Of a DNA stretch of 10,990 nucleotides, positions 1 through 5,654 are shown piece after piece. The stretch is taken from positions 1-10,990 of the forward strand of contig CANGXK010000045.1 in NCBI GenBank assembly GCA_947457715.1. The letters run 5' to 3'. Origin of the DNA: Gemmatimonadota bacterium (lineage in GTDB: Bacteria; Gemmatimonadota; Gemmatimonadetes; Gemmatimonadales; Gemmatimonadaceae). A model generated the notes under the pieces. That model was not told where the DNA came from, made no database searches, and worked only from the letters and a program-made list of their open reading frames with translations. The position numbers and the translations under genes were made by a program. Numbering within the stretch: the first letter of the stretch is position 1; every line of letters starts with the position of its first letter.

Positions 1-596
1 ATCTCGAGCACACGCTCGTAGCGTCCGCCGGGGCGCGCCTTCTTGAACAGGCGCGGCACCGTTTCCGTATTGTGGTTGTAGATGTCGGGGCGCGCGTCGA
101 GGACCGTGCGGATGGAGTCTTCGTTGCCCTGGAAATCGGGCACGAGCACTTCGATCGAGCAGCCCGGCAGGCGCTGGTGAATCTGTCGGATGGTTTCGGC
201 GAAGATGTACGCGCCGAAGTCCGGGAGATCATCGCGGTCGACCGATGTGATGACGGCGTGTCGCAAATTGAGTTCGGCGATCGCCTGTCCAACGCGCGAC
301 GGCTCCTCGATGTCGTACTTGGGCGGCCGACCATGCGACACGGCGCAATACGCGCAGTTCCGCGTGCAGACATCGCCGAGGATCATGAAGGTGGCGGTGC
401 CGTGTTCCCAGCATTCGCCGATGTTGGGGCAGTGGGCCTCCTGGCAGACGGTATGCAGGTCGAGTTCCTGCATCATCTGCTTGAGGCGCACGTAGTTCGC
501 GCCTCCGGGGGCCTTCACTTTGAGCCACGACGGCTTGCGCTCGGGGAGCGCTTCGCGTCGGTGGCGTCCCATGATCTGAACCAACTGCTCGGCCAT
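1..596 (-). CDS. lipA: Lipoyl synthase LipA, N-terminal part (runs off left edge)
   Basis: Radical-SAM enzyme that inserts two sulfur atoms into octanoyl groups on lipoyl-dependent proteins (E2 subunits, GcvH), acting in the cytoplasm. About 198 residues are visible. The auxiliary-cluster motif C-x4-C-x5-C is at residues 51, 56 and 62 and the radical-SAM CxxxCxxC is at 77, 81 and 84 (CTRNCAYC). The conserved segments WLKVKAPGG, NIGECWEHGTATFMILGD, SVDRDDLPDFGA and NHNTETVPRLFKKARPGG all match the family. The start is the ATG at 596-594; a second in-frame ATG lies at 572-570 and neither has a good Shine-Dalgarno. The frame stays open further upstream, but I found no start codon in it as far as about position 740. 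The C-terminal third, including the end of the barrel, is outside the window. It is divergent from the small membrane gene at 778. Identification is secure; only the exact start is uncertain. Confidence 0.96.
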   Translation of the reverse strand, partial: MAEQLVQIMGRHRREALPERKPSWLKVKAPGGANYVRLKQMMQELDLHTVCQEAHCPNIGECWEHGTATFMILGDVCTRNCAYCAVSHGRPPKYDIEEPSRVGQAIAELNLRHAVITSVDRDDLPDFGAYIFAETIRQIHQRLPGCSIEVLVPDFQGNEDSIRTVLDARPDIYNHNTETVPRLFKKARPGGRYERVLE

Positions 597-777
597 ATTC
601 TGCTGGGAAAGGCCCGGAGTGGCCCGGGACGTGATCTGGAGAAGGTAGCCCGGTGCACCCTGTCGGGAAACAGCCTGATAACCTGCTATCCGAGAATAGC
701 CAGAATCCCGTGGTGCGGAAACTTCCCACGGCCGTTCCCGTACGGTGGAAAGCCCCTACTCTGACCTGAGGTCGTCC
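597..777. other. Divergent intergenic region, lipA / small membrane gene
   Basis: It must carry the promoters of both flanking genes. I see two short inverted repeats: GCTAT/ATAGC around 685-700, and CCGTGG (708-713) with CCACGG (726-731). Neither a convincing -35/-10 pair nor a riboswitch-like element is visible. Confidence 0.4.
767..772 (+). promoter_or_regulatory. Ribosome binding site that fixes the start at 778
   Basis: TGAGGT lies 5 nt before the ATG at 778. It favours this start over an in-frame GTG at 745, which has no comparable purine run upstream and would add eleven polar residues before the first membrane helix. Confidence 0.6.
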
Positions 778-993
778 ATGCTCCGTACCCTGTTTACCGT
801 CGGCCTGATCGCCATGCTTGGCCTGGTCGCCCTGAAGTTGGTCTTCGGGCTGCTGGGGCCGCTGGTCGGGCTGTTGTTCATGCTGATCGGCTTCGCGCTC
901 CGAGTGGTGCTGATCGGCGCCGTGATCTACTTCGTGATCCGGGTGGTCAGCCCGAGCACGGCGGAACGCATTGAACGCGCGATTCGGGGATAG
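778..993 (+). CDS. Small two-helix membrane protein of unknown function
   Basis: A 71-residue protein, not recognised as a named family. Almost the whole chain is hydrophobic. One helix spans roughly residues 4-20 and a longer or double hydrophobic stretch spans about 24-58, broken by a Gly-Pro and an Arg. A short polar tail ends in STAERIERAIRG. It should sit in the cytoplasmic membrane; topology cannot be fixed from sequence alone. The start at 778 is chosen because of the well-placed TGAGGT. The gene is divergent from lipA, with 181 bp between the two starts, and stands alone. The stop (TAG, 991-993) is followed by a convergent gap with strong fold-back structure. Codon use matches the neighbours, so it is likely a real gene and not a shadow. 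Confidence 0.7.
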   Translation: MLRTLFTVGLIAMLGLVALKLVFGLLGPLVGLLFMLIGFALRVVLIGAVIYFVIRVVSPSTAERIERAIRG

Positions 994-1000
994 GCGCTAA

Positions 1001-1048
1001 CTGAACGGCTCAGTAGTCAGTGCGCTGAGTTCAGGCTTGAGACTTTTT
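1001..1048 (+). terminator. Possible terminator of the small membrane gene
   Basis: CTGAA (1001-1005) and CTCAG (1009-1013) can pair with CTGAG-TTCAG (1025-1034), leaving a 3-nt bulge and an 11-nt loop. A run of five T follows at 1044-1048. The nine bases between stem and T-run are unlike a classical intrinsic terminator, and the right arm overlaps the larger palindrome at 1033-1181, so this is tentative. Confidence 0.35.
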
Positions 1049-1181
1049 ATAGTGTTCAGAATCGAGCAACTGTAGTGCTCAGTTTCCAGGGGTTTGATGG
1101 CGATGGGCTATGGGCTCGCCGCCGCTCGACACTGGGCACTGTCGTTGCTGAATTCCGAGCACTATACCAAGTCTGATGCCT
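1033..1181. repeat. Long gapless imperfect palindrome (fold-back element)
   Basis: The left arm 1033-1093 pairs with the right arm 1121-1181 at constant register (paired positions sum to 2214). By hand count 45 of 61 positions are Watson-Crick, 5 are G-U wobble and 11 are mismatches, with no gap. The best blocks are TATAGTG (1048-1054) with CACTATA (1160-1166), AGCAAC (1065-1070) with GTTGCT (1144-1149), and AGTGCTCAGT (1074-1083) with ACTGGGCACT (1131-1140). The tip can close by GGCGA (1099-1103) with TCGCC (1116-1120). It lies between two convergent genes, whose stops are at 993 and 1224, and is locally less GC-rich than its surroundings. It could be a bidirectional terminator, a decayed MITE- or REP-like element, or a structured RNA; no coding function is apparent. 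Confidence 0.8.
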
Positions 1182-1223
1182 CCGGCTGGCTGTCTGTTCT
1201 CTGTGCGTGCCGCCGCGCAGACG

Positions 1224-3056
1224 TCAGCCTTCGCCGCCGCCTTCCCCGCCGCCGCCTTCCCCGGCATCCGCGCCGCCGCTTTCTCCCCCGCCGTCCTTGT
1301 CGCGACGGCCGCGGGAACGCCGCGCGCCGCCTCGACGCCCACGACGCCCCCGACGACGGGCGCGGGCCGCGCTGTCGAGATCCGATTCGTCGCCGTCGGT
1401 GTCGTCTGACCCGTTGCTGCGGTCGTCATCGCCGTCGCCGCCCGTCGCGGATTCGTCCGTCGCGGATTCGCCCGTGGAGTCGACGCCGGATTCTGCGGCA
1501 CCCTCTTCCGTGCCATCGGCCGCGCCGTCCTTTCTGGCACGACCGCGACGCGACCGGCGGTTGCGCCGCCGCTTCTTGCGGGGCGCGCCGCCTTCGGCCG
1601 TCTCGCCTTCGGCCGTCTCGCCTTCGGCCGTCTCGCCTTCGGCCGTCTCGCCTTCGAACGTTTCGCCGACATTGCCCTCCTCGACGTCGTCATCACGGCG
1701 GGCATCATGGCGGTCGTCCCGCGGGCGAATCTCAGCCCGAGGCTCCGACGCATCCGCTGGCTCGAGGGCACGTTCCACGGTGCGGTCCGACCGGTCCCGC
1801 TTCGGCGCCGGCGCCGCGAACGGATCGTCGAGTGCGATCGACGGATCACTATAGGGCGACCGCGATTCCCCCCGCGGGCGCCGAGGTGGCTTCGGCGGCT
1901 TCGGCGCAGCGATGCGGGCCGGACGTTCGCCCCGCGGCAACCGCTCGGGGCGCGCGGGCTTGGCGTCCCCTGCCGGCGCTTCCGCCCGCGGAAGCTTGAG
2001 GCGCTCCGGGCGCGGCGCACGCGACTCGGCGGACGGCTTTTCAGCCAGTCGCTCCGGCGCTGGTTCCCCGACGCCGTCGGATACCGACTCGCGCGGCTCG
2101 TCGGACACGCGTTCGCCCTGGGCGCGCTCGCGCTCGCGGCGACGCCCCTCGCGCCGGCCGTTGAACGACTCTTCGTCCTCGATCCGCGGACGATCCCGCA
2201 CCCGCTCACGCAGCTTCTCGACGGAGAGTTCGGTGTCTTCACGGCGCTTCGCCGCCGCGACTCCGCCACGTGGCGGGCGACGATCGCCCTCGACACCCGC
2301 CGACTCGGCGGCCGATCCGGCCACGGCCCGACGCCCGCGCGCGCGCCACGCCCACTTGAGCGCCGCAAGCGCATCGCGAACGGCTACCCGGCGCGTATCG
2401 CGCAGGCGGACCCCGTACGTCGGCTCCATCGGCACGGACTCCACGCGACGCGCGAGCGGGACCAGCTTCAACAGCAGGTCCGCGTTCGCCGTCCACGAAT
2501 CACCGACGCACACCGGGGCTGCCCCGGCCTGACGCACCAACTCGCGCAGCGCGGAGATCCGGATCAGACGCATGGACGCGGTGAGATCCCGCACGCCGTC
2601 GACCTGAACGAACGGTCGCATGGCCCAGTGCGCGGCCTTGAAGAGGCGTCGCACCGCGACCGGTGCATCGGCGACCACCATCCGATCGCCCACCACCAGA
2701 TCGGCGCCGCCTTCGAAGCGCCGCGCAAATTCCGGCACGATCCCCGGCGGATCGGTGAAGTCGCCTTGCACCAGCAGGAAGGCATCACGGCGCGGATAGC
2801 GCGTCTGCGCTGCGACATGACGGATCAGGGCGTCGAGCGCACCGGCGTATCCGACGTGCGTCGCGCCGCGGAGCACGGTGACGGGCATCGCATGGGCGTA
2901 CTGCTCCGCCACCTCCGCCGTGTCGTCGGAGCTCGCGTCATCGTACACGACGACCTCGTACTCGCGAGGGAACTCAGCGAGCACGGTGCGAATCCGCCAA
3001 AGCAGGACGCCGATGGTGGCGACCTCGTTGTGCGCAGGAATGGCGAGGTAGAGCAC
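1224..3056 (-). CDS. GT2-family glycosyltransferase fused to a long disordered charged tail
   Basis: A 610-residue protein. Residues 1-240 look like a GT-A glycosyltransferase of the dolichyl-phosphate-mannose-synthase-like GT2 type: LAIPAHNE (4-11), VVVYDDASSDDT (35-46), and QGDFTDPPG (97-105) followed by ADLVVGDR, where the family usually has DxD before the DPP-like segment. No membrane helix is evident. From about residue 244 the chain becomes low-complexity: mixed Arg/Glu/Asp runs, a Pro-rich stretch (PKPPKPPRRPRG), four perfect GETAE-type repeats plus one degenerate copy (about 465-489), a KKRRRNRRSRRGR block, an acidic Asp/Ser/Gly stretch, an RRRGRRGRRGGARRSRGRR block and a Gly/Glu end. 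The start is GTG at 3056-3054, with no clear Shine-Dalgarno and no earlier start in the frame at least to about 3130. Catalytic domain type is likely; donor, acceptor and the role of the tail are unknown. Confidence 0.75.
   Translation of the reverse strand: MLYLAIPAHNEVATIGVLLWRIRTVLAEFPREYEVVVYDDASSDDTAEVAEQYAHAMPVTVLRGATHVGYAGALDALIRHVAAQTRYPRRDAFLLVQGDFTDPPGIVPEFARRFEGGADLVVGDRMVVADAPVAVRRLFKAAHWAMRPFVQVDGVRDLTASMRLIRISALRELVRQAGAAPVCVGDSWTANADLLLKLVPLARRVESVPMEPTYGVRLRDTRRVAVRDALAALKWAWRARGRRAVAGSAAESAGVEGDRRPPRGGVAAAKRREDTELSVEKLRERVRDRPRIEDEESFNGRREGRRRERERAQGERVSDEPRESVSDGVGEPAPERLAEKPSAESRAPRPERLKLPRAEAPAGDAKPARPERLPRGERPARIAAPKPPKPPRRPRGESRSPYSDPSIALDDPFAAPAPKRDRSDRTVERALEPADASEPRAEIRPRDDRHDARRDDDVEEGNVGETFEGETAEGETAEGETAEGETAEGGAPRKKRRRNRRSRRGRARKDGAADGTEEGAAESGVDSTGESATDESATGGDGDDDRSNGSDDTDGDESDLDSAARARRRGRRGRRGGARRSRGRRDKDGGGESGGADAGEGGGGEGGGEG
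1591..1665 (-). repeat. 15-bp in-frame tandem repeat in the glycosyltransferase tail
   Basis: Four identical copies of CCTTCGGCCGTCTCG (plus-strand reading) lie at 1591-1605, 1606-1620, 1621-1635 and 1636-1650, and a degenerate copy at 1651-1665. On the coding strand they encode the pentapeptide GETAE, with GETFE for the diverged unit. The unit is a multiple of three, so copy-number changes would keep the frame. Confidence 0.9.
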
Positions 3057-3252
3057 AGGAACCGGTGACGGGACGCGCCAGCCAACAGGAAAAACGCTGG
3101 CGTACTGGTATGGGTTCGATAATAACAGCGAGAGGCCTCCGACGGAGCGTTTCCGGCCCGGATCCAGTTTCCCTCCGATTTTCCACCGCCACCCTCGCGG
3201 CCCTTATTCTTCACGGTGACGACGGGTAGCTTTTCCGCTCTCCTTCCGGCCC
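3057..3252. other. Divergent intergenic region with possible promoters
   Basis: It separates the glycosyltransferase gene (minus) from the coiled-coil gene (plus). A minus-strand -10-like TATTAT sits at 3124-3119, about 63 nt before the GTG start, without a good -35. A plus-strand TATTCT lies at about 3206-3211. CTCCG-A-CGGAG (3137-3147) is a perfect short palindrome that could be an operator. Promoter assignments are by eye only. Confidence 0.3.
3076..3102 (-). promoter_or_regulatory. Inverted repeat in the glycosyltransferase leader
   Basis: CGCCAGC (3076-3082) and GCTGGCG (3096-3102) form a perfect 7-bp stem with a 13-nt loop, 20-46 nt upstream of the GTG start. In the transcript it would be a leader hairpin close to the start; it could equally be a repressor site or chance. 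Confidence 0.35.
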
Positions 3253-3846
3253 ATGTTCGAACCCCTTCGCGATGCCCTGCGTGGATTCTCCGCGCGACGT
3301 GACCCTGATGAACGCCGTACGAGCATGCACGCCATGCGCGACGCACTCGTGCACGCGAAGCTTGGCCTGAACGACCTGCGTGCGGCGCTGGCGACGACCG
3401 CCGCCCGGCTGGCGACCGAGCGCACGGAACTCGAGACCGTGCGCCGACGCCAGGGATACGCGGAACAGGCGAACGAGCTGGAGACGGTGGCCATCGCCGA
3501 GAAGTTCGCGCTCCAGCACCAGGAGCGCGTCTTGATGCTCGAGACCAAGCAGATGGTGCAGCAACACGAGCTGTCGATCGCCGAGCGGGAATACGAGGCG
3601 ATGTCGGCGGAATTACGTATGATCATGGCCGGCGTGGCACCCGGCGTGGCACCCGGCGTGGCGGCCCGTCCGCCAGGCGGTCCGGATCCCGAGCCGGACG
3701 CTCCGCTGCCCGACGATGGGTCGGCCGACGCGGACCCCGACGCGGACCCCGATGCGCTGCGGCCGCCGGCCCGTCGGACGCGCGCGGAGCGTGAGGCGGA
3801 CGCCGAACAGCGGCTGGCCGCCCTCAAGCGTCGAATGGGCAAGTGA
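3253..3846 (+). CDS. Coiled-coil protein of unknown function
   Basis: A 197-residue protein with no signal peptide or membrane helix, so probably cytoplasmic. Residues about 30-125 are strongly helical with heptad-like spacing and many Glu, Arg, Gln and Ala (for example EQANELETVAIAEKFALQHQ). The pattern recalls PspA-like helical proteins, but I see no decisive PspA signature. Next come a low-complexity hinge with GVAPGVAPGVA (12-bp DNA unit repeated at 3631-3663), a Pro/Asp stretch with ADPDADPDA (12-bp unit at 3727-3750), and a basic helical C-terminus (RRTRAEREADAEQRLAALKRRMGK region). Start ATG at 3253; no strong Shine-Dalgarno. Its stop overlaps the start of the outer-membrane gene by 4 nt (GTGA, 3843-3846), which implies translational coupling and a shared job. 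Function is not assigned. Confidence 0.75.
   Translation: MFEPLRDALRGFSARRDPDERRTSMHAMRDALVHAKLGLNDLRAALATTAARLATERTELETVRRRQGYAEQANELETVAIAEKFALQHQERVLMLETKQMVQQHELSIAEREYEAMSAELRMIMAGVAPGVAPGVAARPPGGPDPEPDAPLPDDGSADADPDADPDALRPPARRTRAEREADAEQRLAALKRRMGK
3631..3663 (+). repeat. 12-bp in-frame tandem repeat, GVAP
   Basis: GGCGTGGCACCC occurs at 3631-3642 and 3643-3654, followed by a partial copy at 3655-3663. It encodes GVAPGVAPGVA in the hinge of the coiled-coil protein. Confidence 0.85.
3727..3750 (+). repeat. 12-bp in-frame tandem repeat, DADP
   Basis: GACGCGGACCCC occurs twice in tandem (3727-3738, 3739-3750) and gives an acidic DADPDADP stretch in the linker of the coiled-coil protein. 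Confidence 0.8.
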
Positions 3847-5612
3847 TCGGCCGTCGTTCGTTCCTCGGCGTGTGTGTCGCCGTCGGTCTGCCGTGGTTTG
3901 CGGTGGCGGGTCAGGACGTGCGTGCGAACGGGCAGCGTCAGCCACCGGTGTCGAGCCGAGGACGGCTCCCGGTCACGGGATGCGCGGGCCAGCCGATCAG
4001 CGACATCATCGTGATTACCCAGCCGCCGTTCACCGACCGGCTGCCGGCACGCCTCGAATGGGTGCGTCGTACCGTGCGGGCGACGCACGTGATCACGCAG
4101 GACGAGGTGGTGCGACGCTTCCTCCTGATGAAGGTCGGCCAGCCGTGCAACCAGATTCGTCGCGCGGAATCGGAGCGCATCTTGCGCGCCCAGCCGTTTC
4201 TCGTGGACGCCAGGATCCGGGTGTACGATGACGAGGCGGGTGGCGTCCGGCTCGAGGTGGAAACGCGTGACGATTTCAGTCTGATCTTCGAACCGATGGT
4301 GCAGGCGAAGTCGCCGTTGCTCCGAGGGATGCGCTTCGGCGAGTCGAACATCGGCGGCAGCGCGACCATGGCGGCGATGAATTGGCGTGATGGCCGTGCC
4401 TACAACGACAATCTCGGCGTCGAGTTCGCCAACTATCAGTTCGGTCGCGCGCGCAACGAATTCCGCTTGTCGGCACAGCGCAATCGCTTCGGGCAGGACA
4501 TGCGGCTGGAGCTCGTGCGGCCGTACTATACCGATCTGCAGCGCTTTGCCTGGATCGGCAGTCTTGGCGGCACGCGCGAGCCTCTCGAGTTCCGGCGCGG
4601 CGATCTCCCGCGGAACGCACTCACGGTGCGTCGCGAGTTCGCGAATGTCGGCGCCATCACGCGTGTCGGTCCAGTGGGGCGCCTCCGGTTGGTGGGTGCC
4701 TCGCTCACCCGCGAAGTGCAGCGCACGGATCAGTCGTCGTTGCTGCTAACGCGCGAGGGGGTGATCGCCGATACCACCGATGCGGTGGTGCCCACGTTCC
4801 GGCCGCAGCGCGTCGTGCGCGCAAATGCGCTGCTGGGGGTGCGTGCCATCCGGTTCGTGCCAGTGCAGGGCTTCGACGCCCTCACCGGCGCGCAGGACGT
4901 GCGTGTCGGCATGCAGTTCGGGCTGGTCGCTGGACGGTCGATTCTCGTGCGGGCGGCGCGCGATCGGGATCACTTCGTGGCGGCGAATCTGTATGGGGCC
5001 TACGGCGGCGCGGGCAGCTTCGTCGGACTGCAGGCGATCACCGAGGCCCGCTACGACCGCGACGCGAAGGCGTGGGACAACTTCGTCACGAGCGGTCGAC
5101 TGGCGTGGTACTTCCGGCCGGCCGTTCGGCAGACGACGGTCGTCGCGTCGGAATGGAGTGCGGGTCGGGACATGCGCGTGCCCTTCCAACTGTCGCTCGC
5201 CGATCGTGAGGGCGGGTTGATGGGCCATCGCAATTCCCGGCAGGCCGGGGCGCGGCGTCTCGTGGTTCGCGCCGAGCAGCGACTGGTCATTCCGACGCGC
5301 CTGAATGTGGCCGACATGGGCCTCGCCGGTTTCGCGGAAGCCGGTCGCCTGTGGAGCGAGCCGTCGGTGCCGTACTCCACGTCCACGCCATGGCGGGGGG
5401 CGCTCGGCGTCTCCGTCCTGGCGGCGGTCCCGCCCCGCTCGCGTCGGCTGTGGCGCGTCGACTTCGCCCTGCCGATCAGCAATGACCCGCAGCGCCGCTT
5501 CGAAGTGCGACTCTCGAGTGTCGATCGGTCTCGCGTGTTCTGGAACGAACCGCGGGACGTGCAGGTCGGGCGCGAGCGCACCGCTCCGACGAGCCTCTTC
5601 ACGTGGCCATGA
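3843..5612 (+). CDS. Omp85/BamA-like outer-membrane protein with one POTRA-like domain
   Basis: A 589-residue protein. The N-terminus (residues 1-23) is a signal peptide, RRSFLGVCVAVGLPWFAVA, with a likely cut after AVA; the RRSFLG start resembles a Tat motif but has Gly, not Ser/Thr, before the arginine pair. Residues about 52-142 look like one POTRA domain (beta, helix, helix, beta, beta, ending VRLEVETRDD), bracketed by Cys47 and Cys102. The remainder alternates polar and aromatic/hydrophobic residues, as in a 16-strand barrel. LMGHR at 459-463 followed by the RRLVVRAEQRL strand and FAEAGRLW sits where Omp85 proteins carry the L6 (V/I)RG(F/Y) motif, so that motif is altered. The start is GTG at 3843, overlapping the previous stop as GTGA. 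By family analogy it would assemble proteins into, or export them through, the outer membrane; substrate unknown. It is too short and POTRA-poor for a housekeeping BamA. Confidence 0.72.
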   Translation: MIGRRSFLGVCVAVGLPWFAVAGQDVRANGQRQPPVSSRGRLPVTGCAGQPISDIIVITQPPFTDRLPARLEWVRRTVRATHVITQDEVVRRFLLMKVGQPCNQIRRAESERILRAQPFLVDARIRVYDDEAGGVRLEVETRDDFSLIFEPMVQAKSPLLRGMRFGESNIGGSATMAAMNWRDGRAYNDNLGVEFANYQFGRARNEFRLSAQRNRFGQDMRLELVRPYYTDLQRFAWIGSLGGTREPLEFRRGDLPRNALTVRREFANVGAITRVGPVGRLRLVGASLTREVQRTDQSSLLLTREGVIADTTDAVVPTFRPQRVVRANALLGVRAIRFVPVQGFDALTGAQDVRVGMQFGLVAGRSILVRAARDRDHFVAANLYGAYGGAGSFVGLQAITEARYDRDAKAWDNFVTSGRLAWYFRPAVRQTTVVASEWSAGRDMRVPFQLSLADREGGLMGHRNSRQAGARRLVVRAEQRLVIPTRLNVADMGLAGFAEAGRLWSEPSVPYSTSTPWRGALGVSVLAAVPPRSRRLWRVDFALPISNDPQRRFEVRLSSVDRSRVFWNEPRDVQVGRERTAPTSLFTWP

Positions 5613-5645
5613 CGCCGTCGTATGGTCGGTGTCATGGCCACGTGA
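5599..5645. terminator. Strong convergent stem-loop, probable bidirectional terminator
   Basis: TCACGTGGCCATGAC (5599-5613) and its exact reverse complement (5631-5645) form 15 Watson-Crick pairs. The stem extends inward by one G-U and three more pairs to a 9-nt loop (5618-5626). The left arm contains the last codons and TGA (5610-5612) of the outer-membrane protein gene; the right arm ends 9 nt before the stop of the convergent POT transporter gene. There is no T-run on either side, so it may act as a transcript 3'-end stabiliser, a factor-assisted terminator, or both. Confidence 0.7.
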
Positions 5646-5654
5646 GCGCCGCGC

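Noticed and set aside
72..764. 230-codon plus-strand reading frame over lipA
   Set aside because: It is antisense to lipA, whose Fe-S and radical-SAM motifs are unmistakable in the minus strand; no recognisable domain in the antisense frame.
1591..1665. CRISPR-like repeat array
   Set aside because: Units are 15 bp, directly adjacent with no spacers, and encode a pentapeptide repeat in frame.
1847..1860. TCACTATAGGGCGA, identical to the 3' part of a phage T7 promoter
   Set aside because: The upstream half of the T7 promoter does not match, and the bases encode part of the glycosyltransferase tail in frame; taken as coincidence, not vector or phage sequence.
1079..2374. Long Arg-rich reading frame on the minus strand, and several plus-strand frames over 1094-3068
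   Set aside because: They overlap the glycosyltransferase gene in other frames, have Arg/Ser/Pro-rich composition with no domain, and are expected shadows of GC-rich coding DNA.
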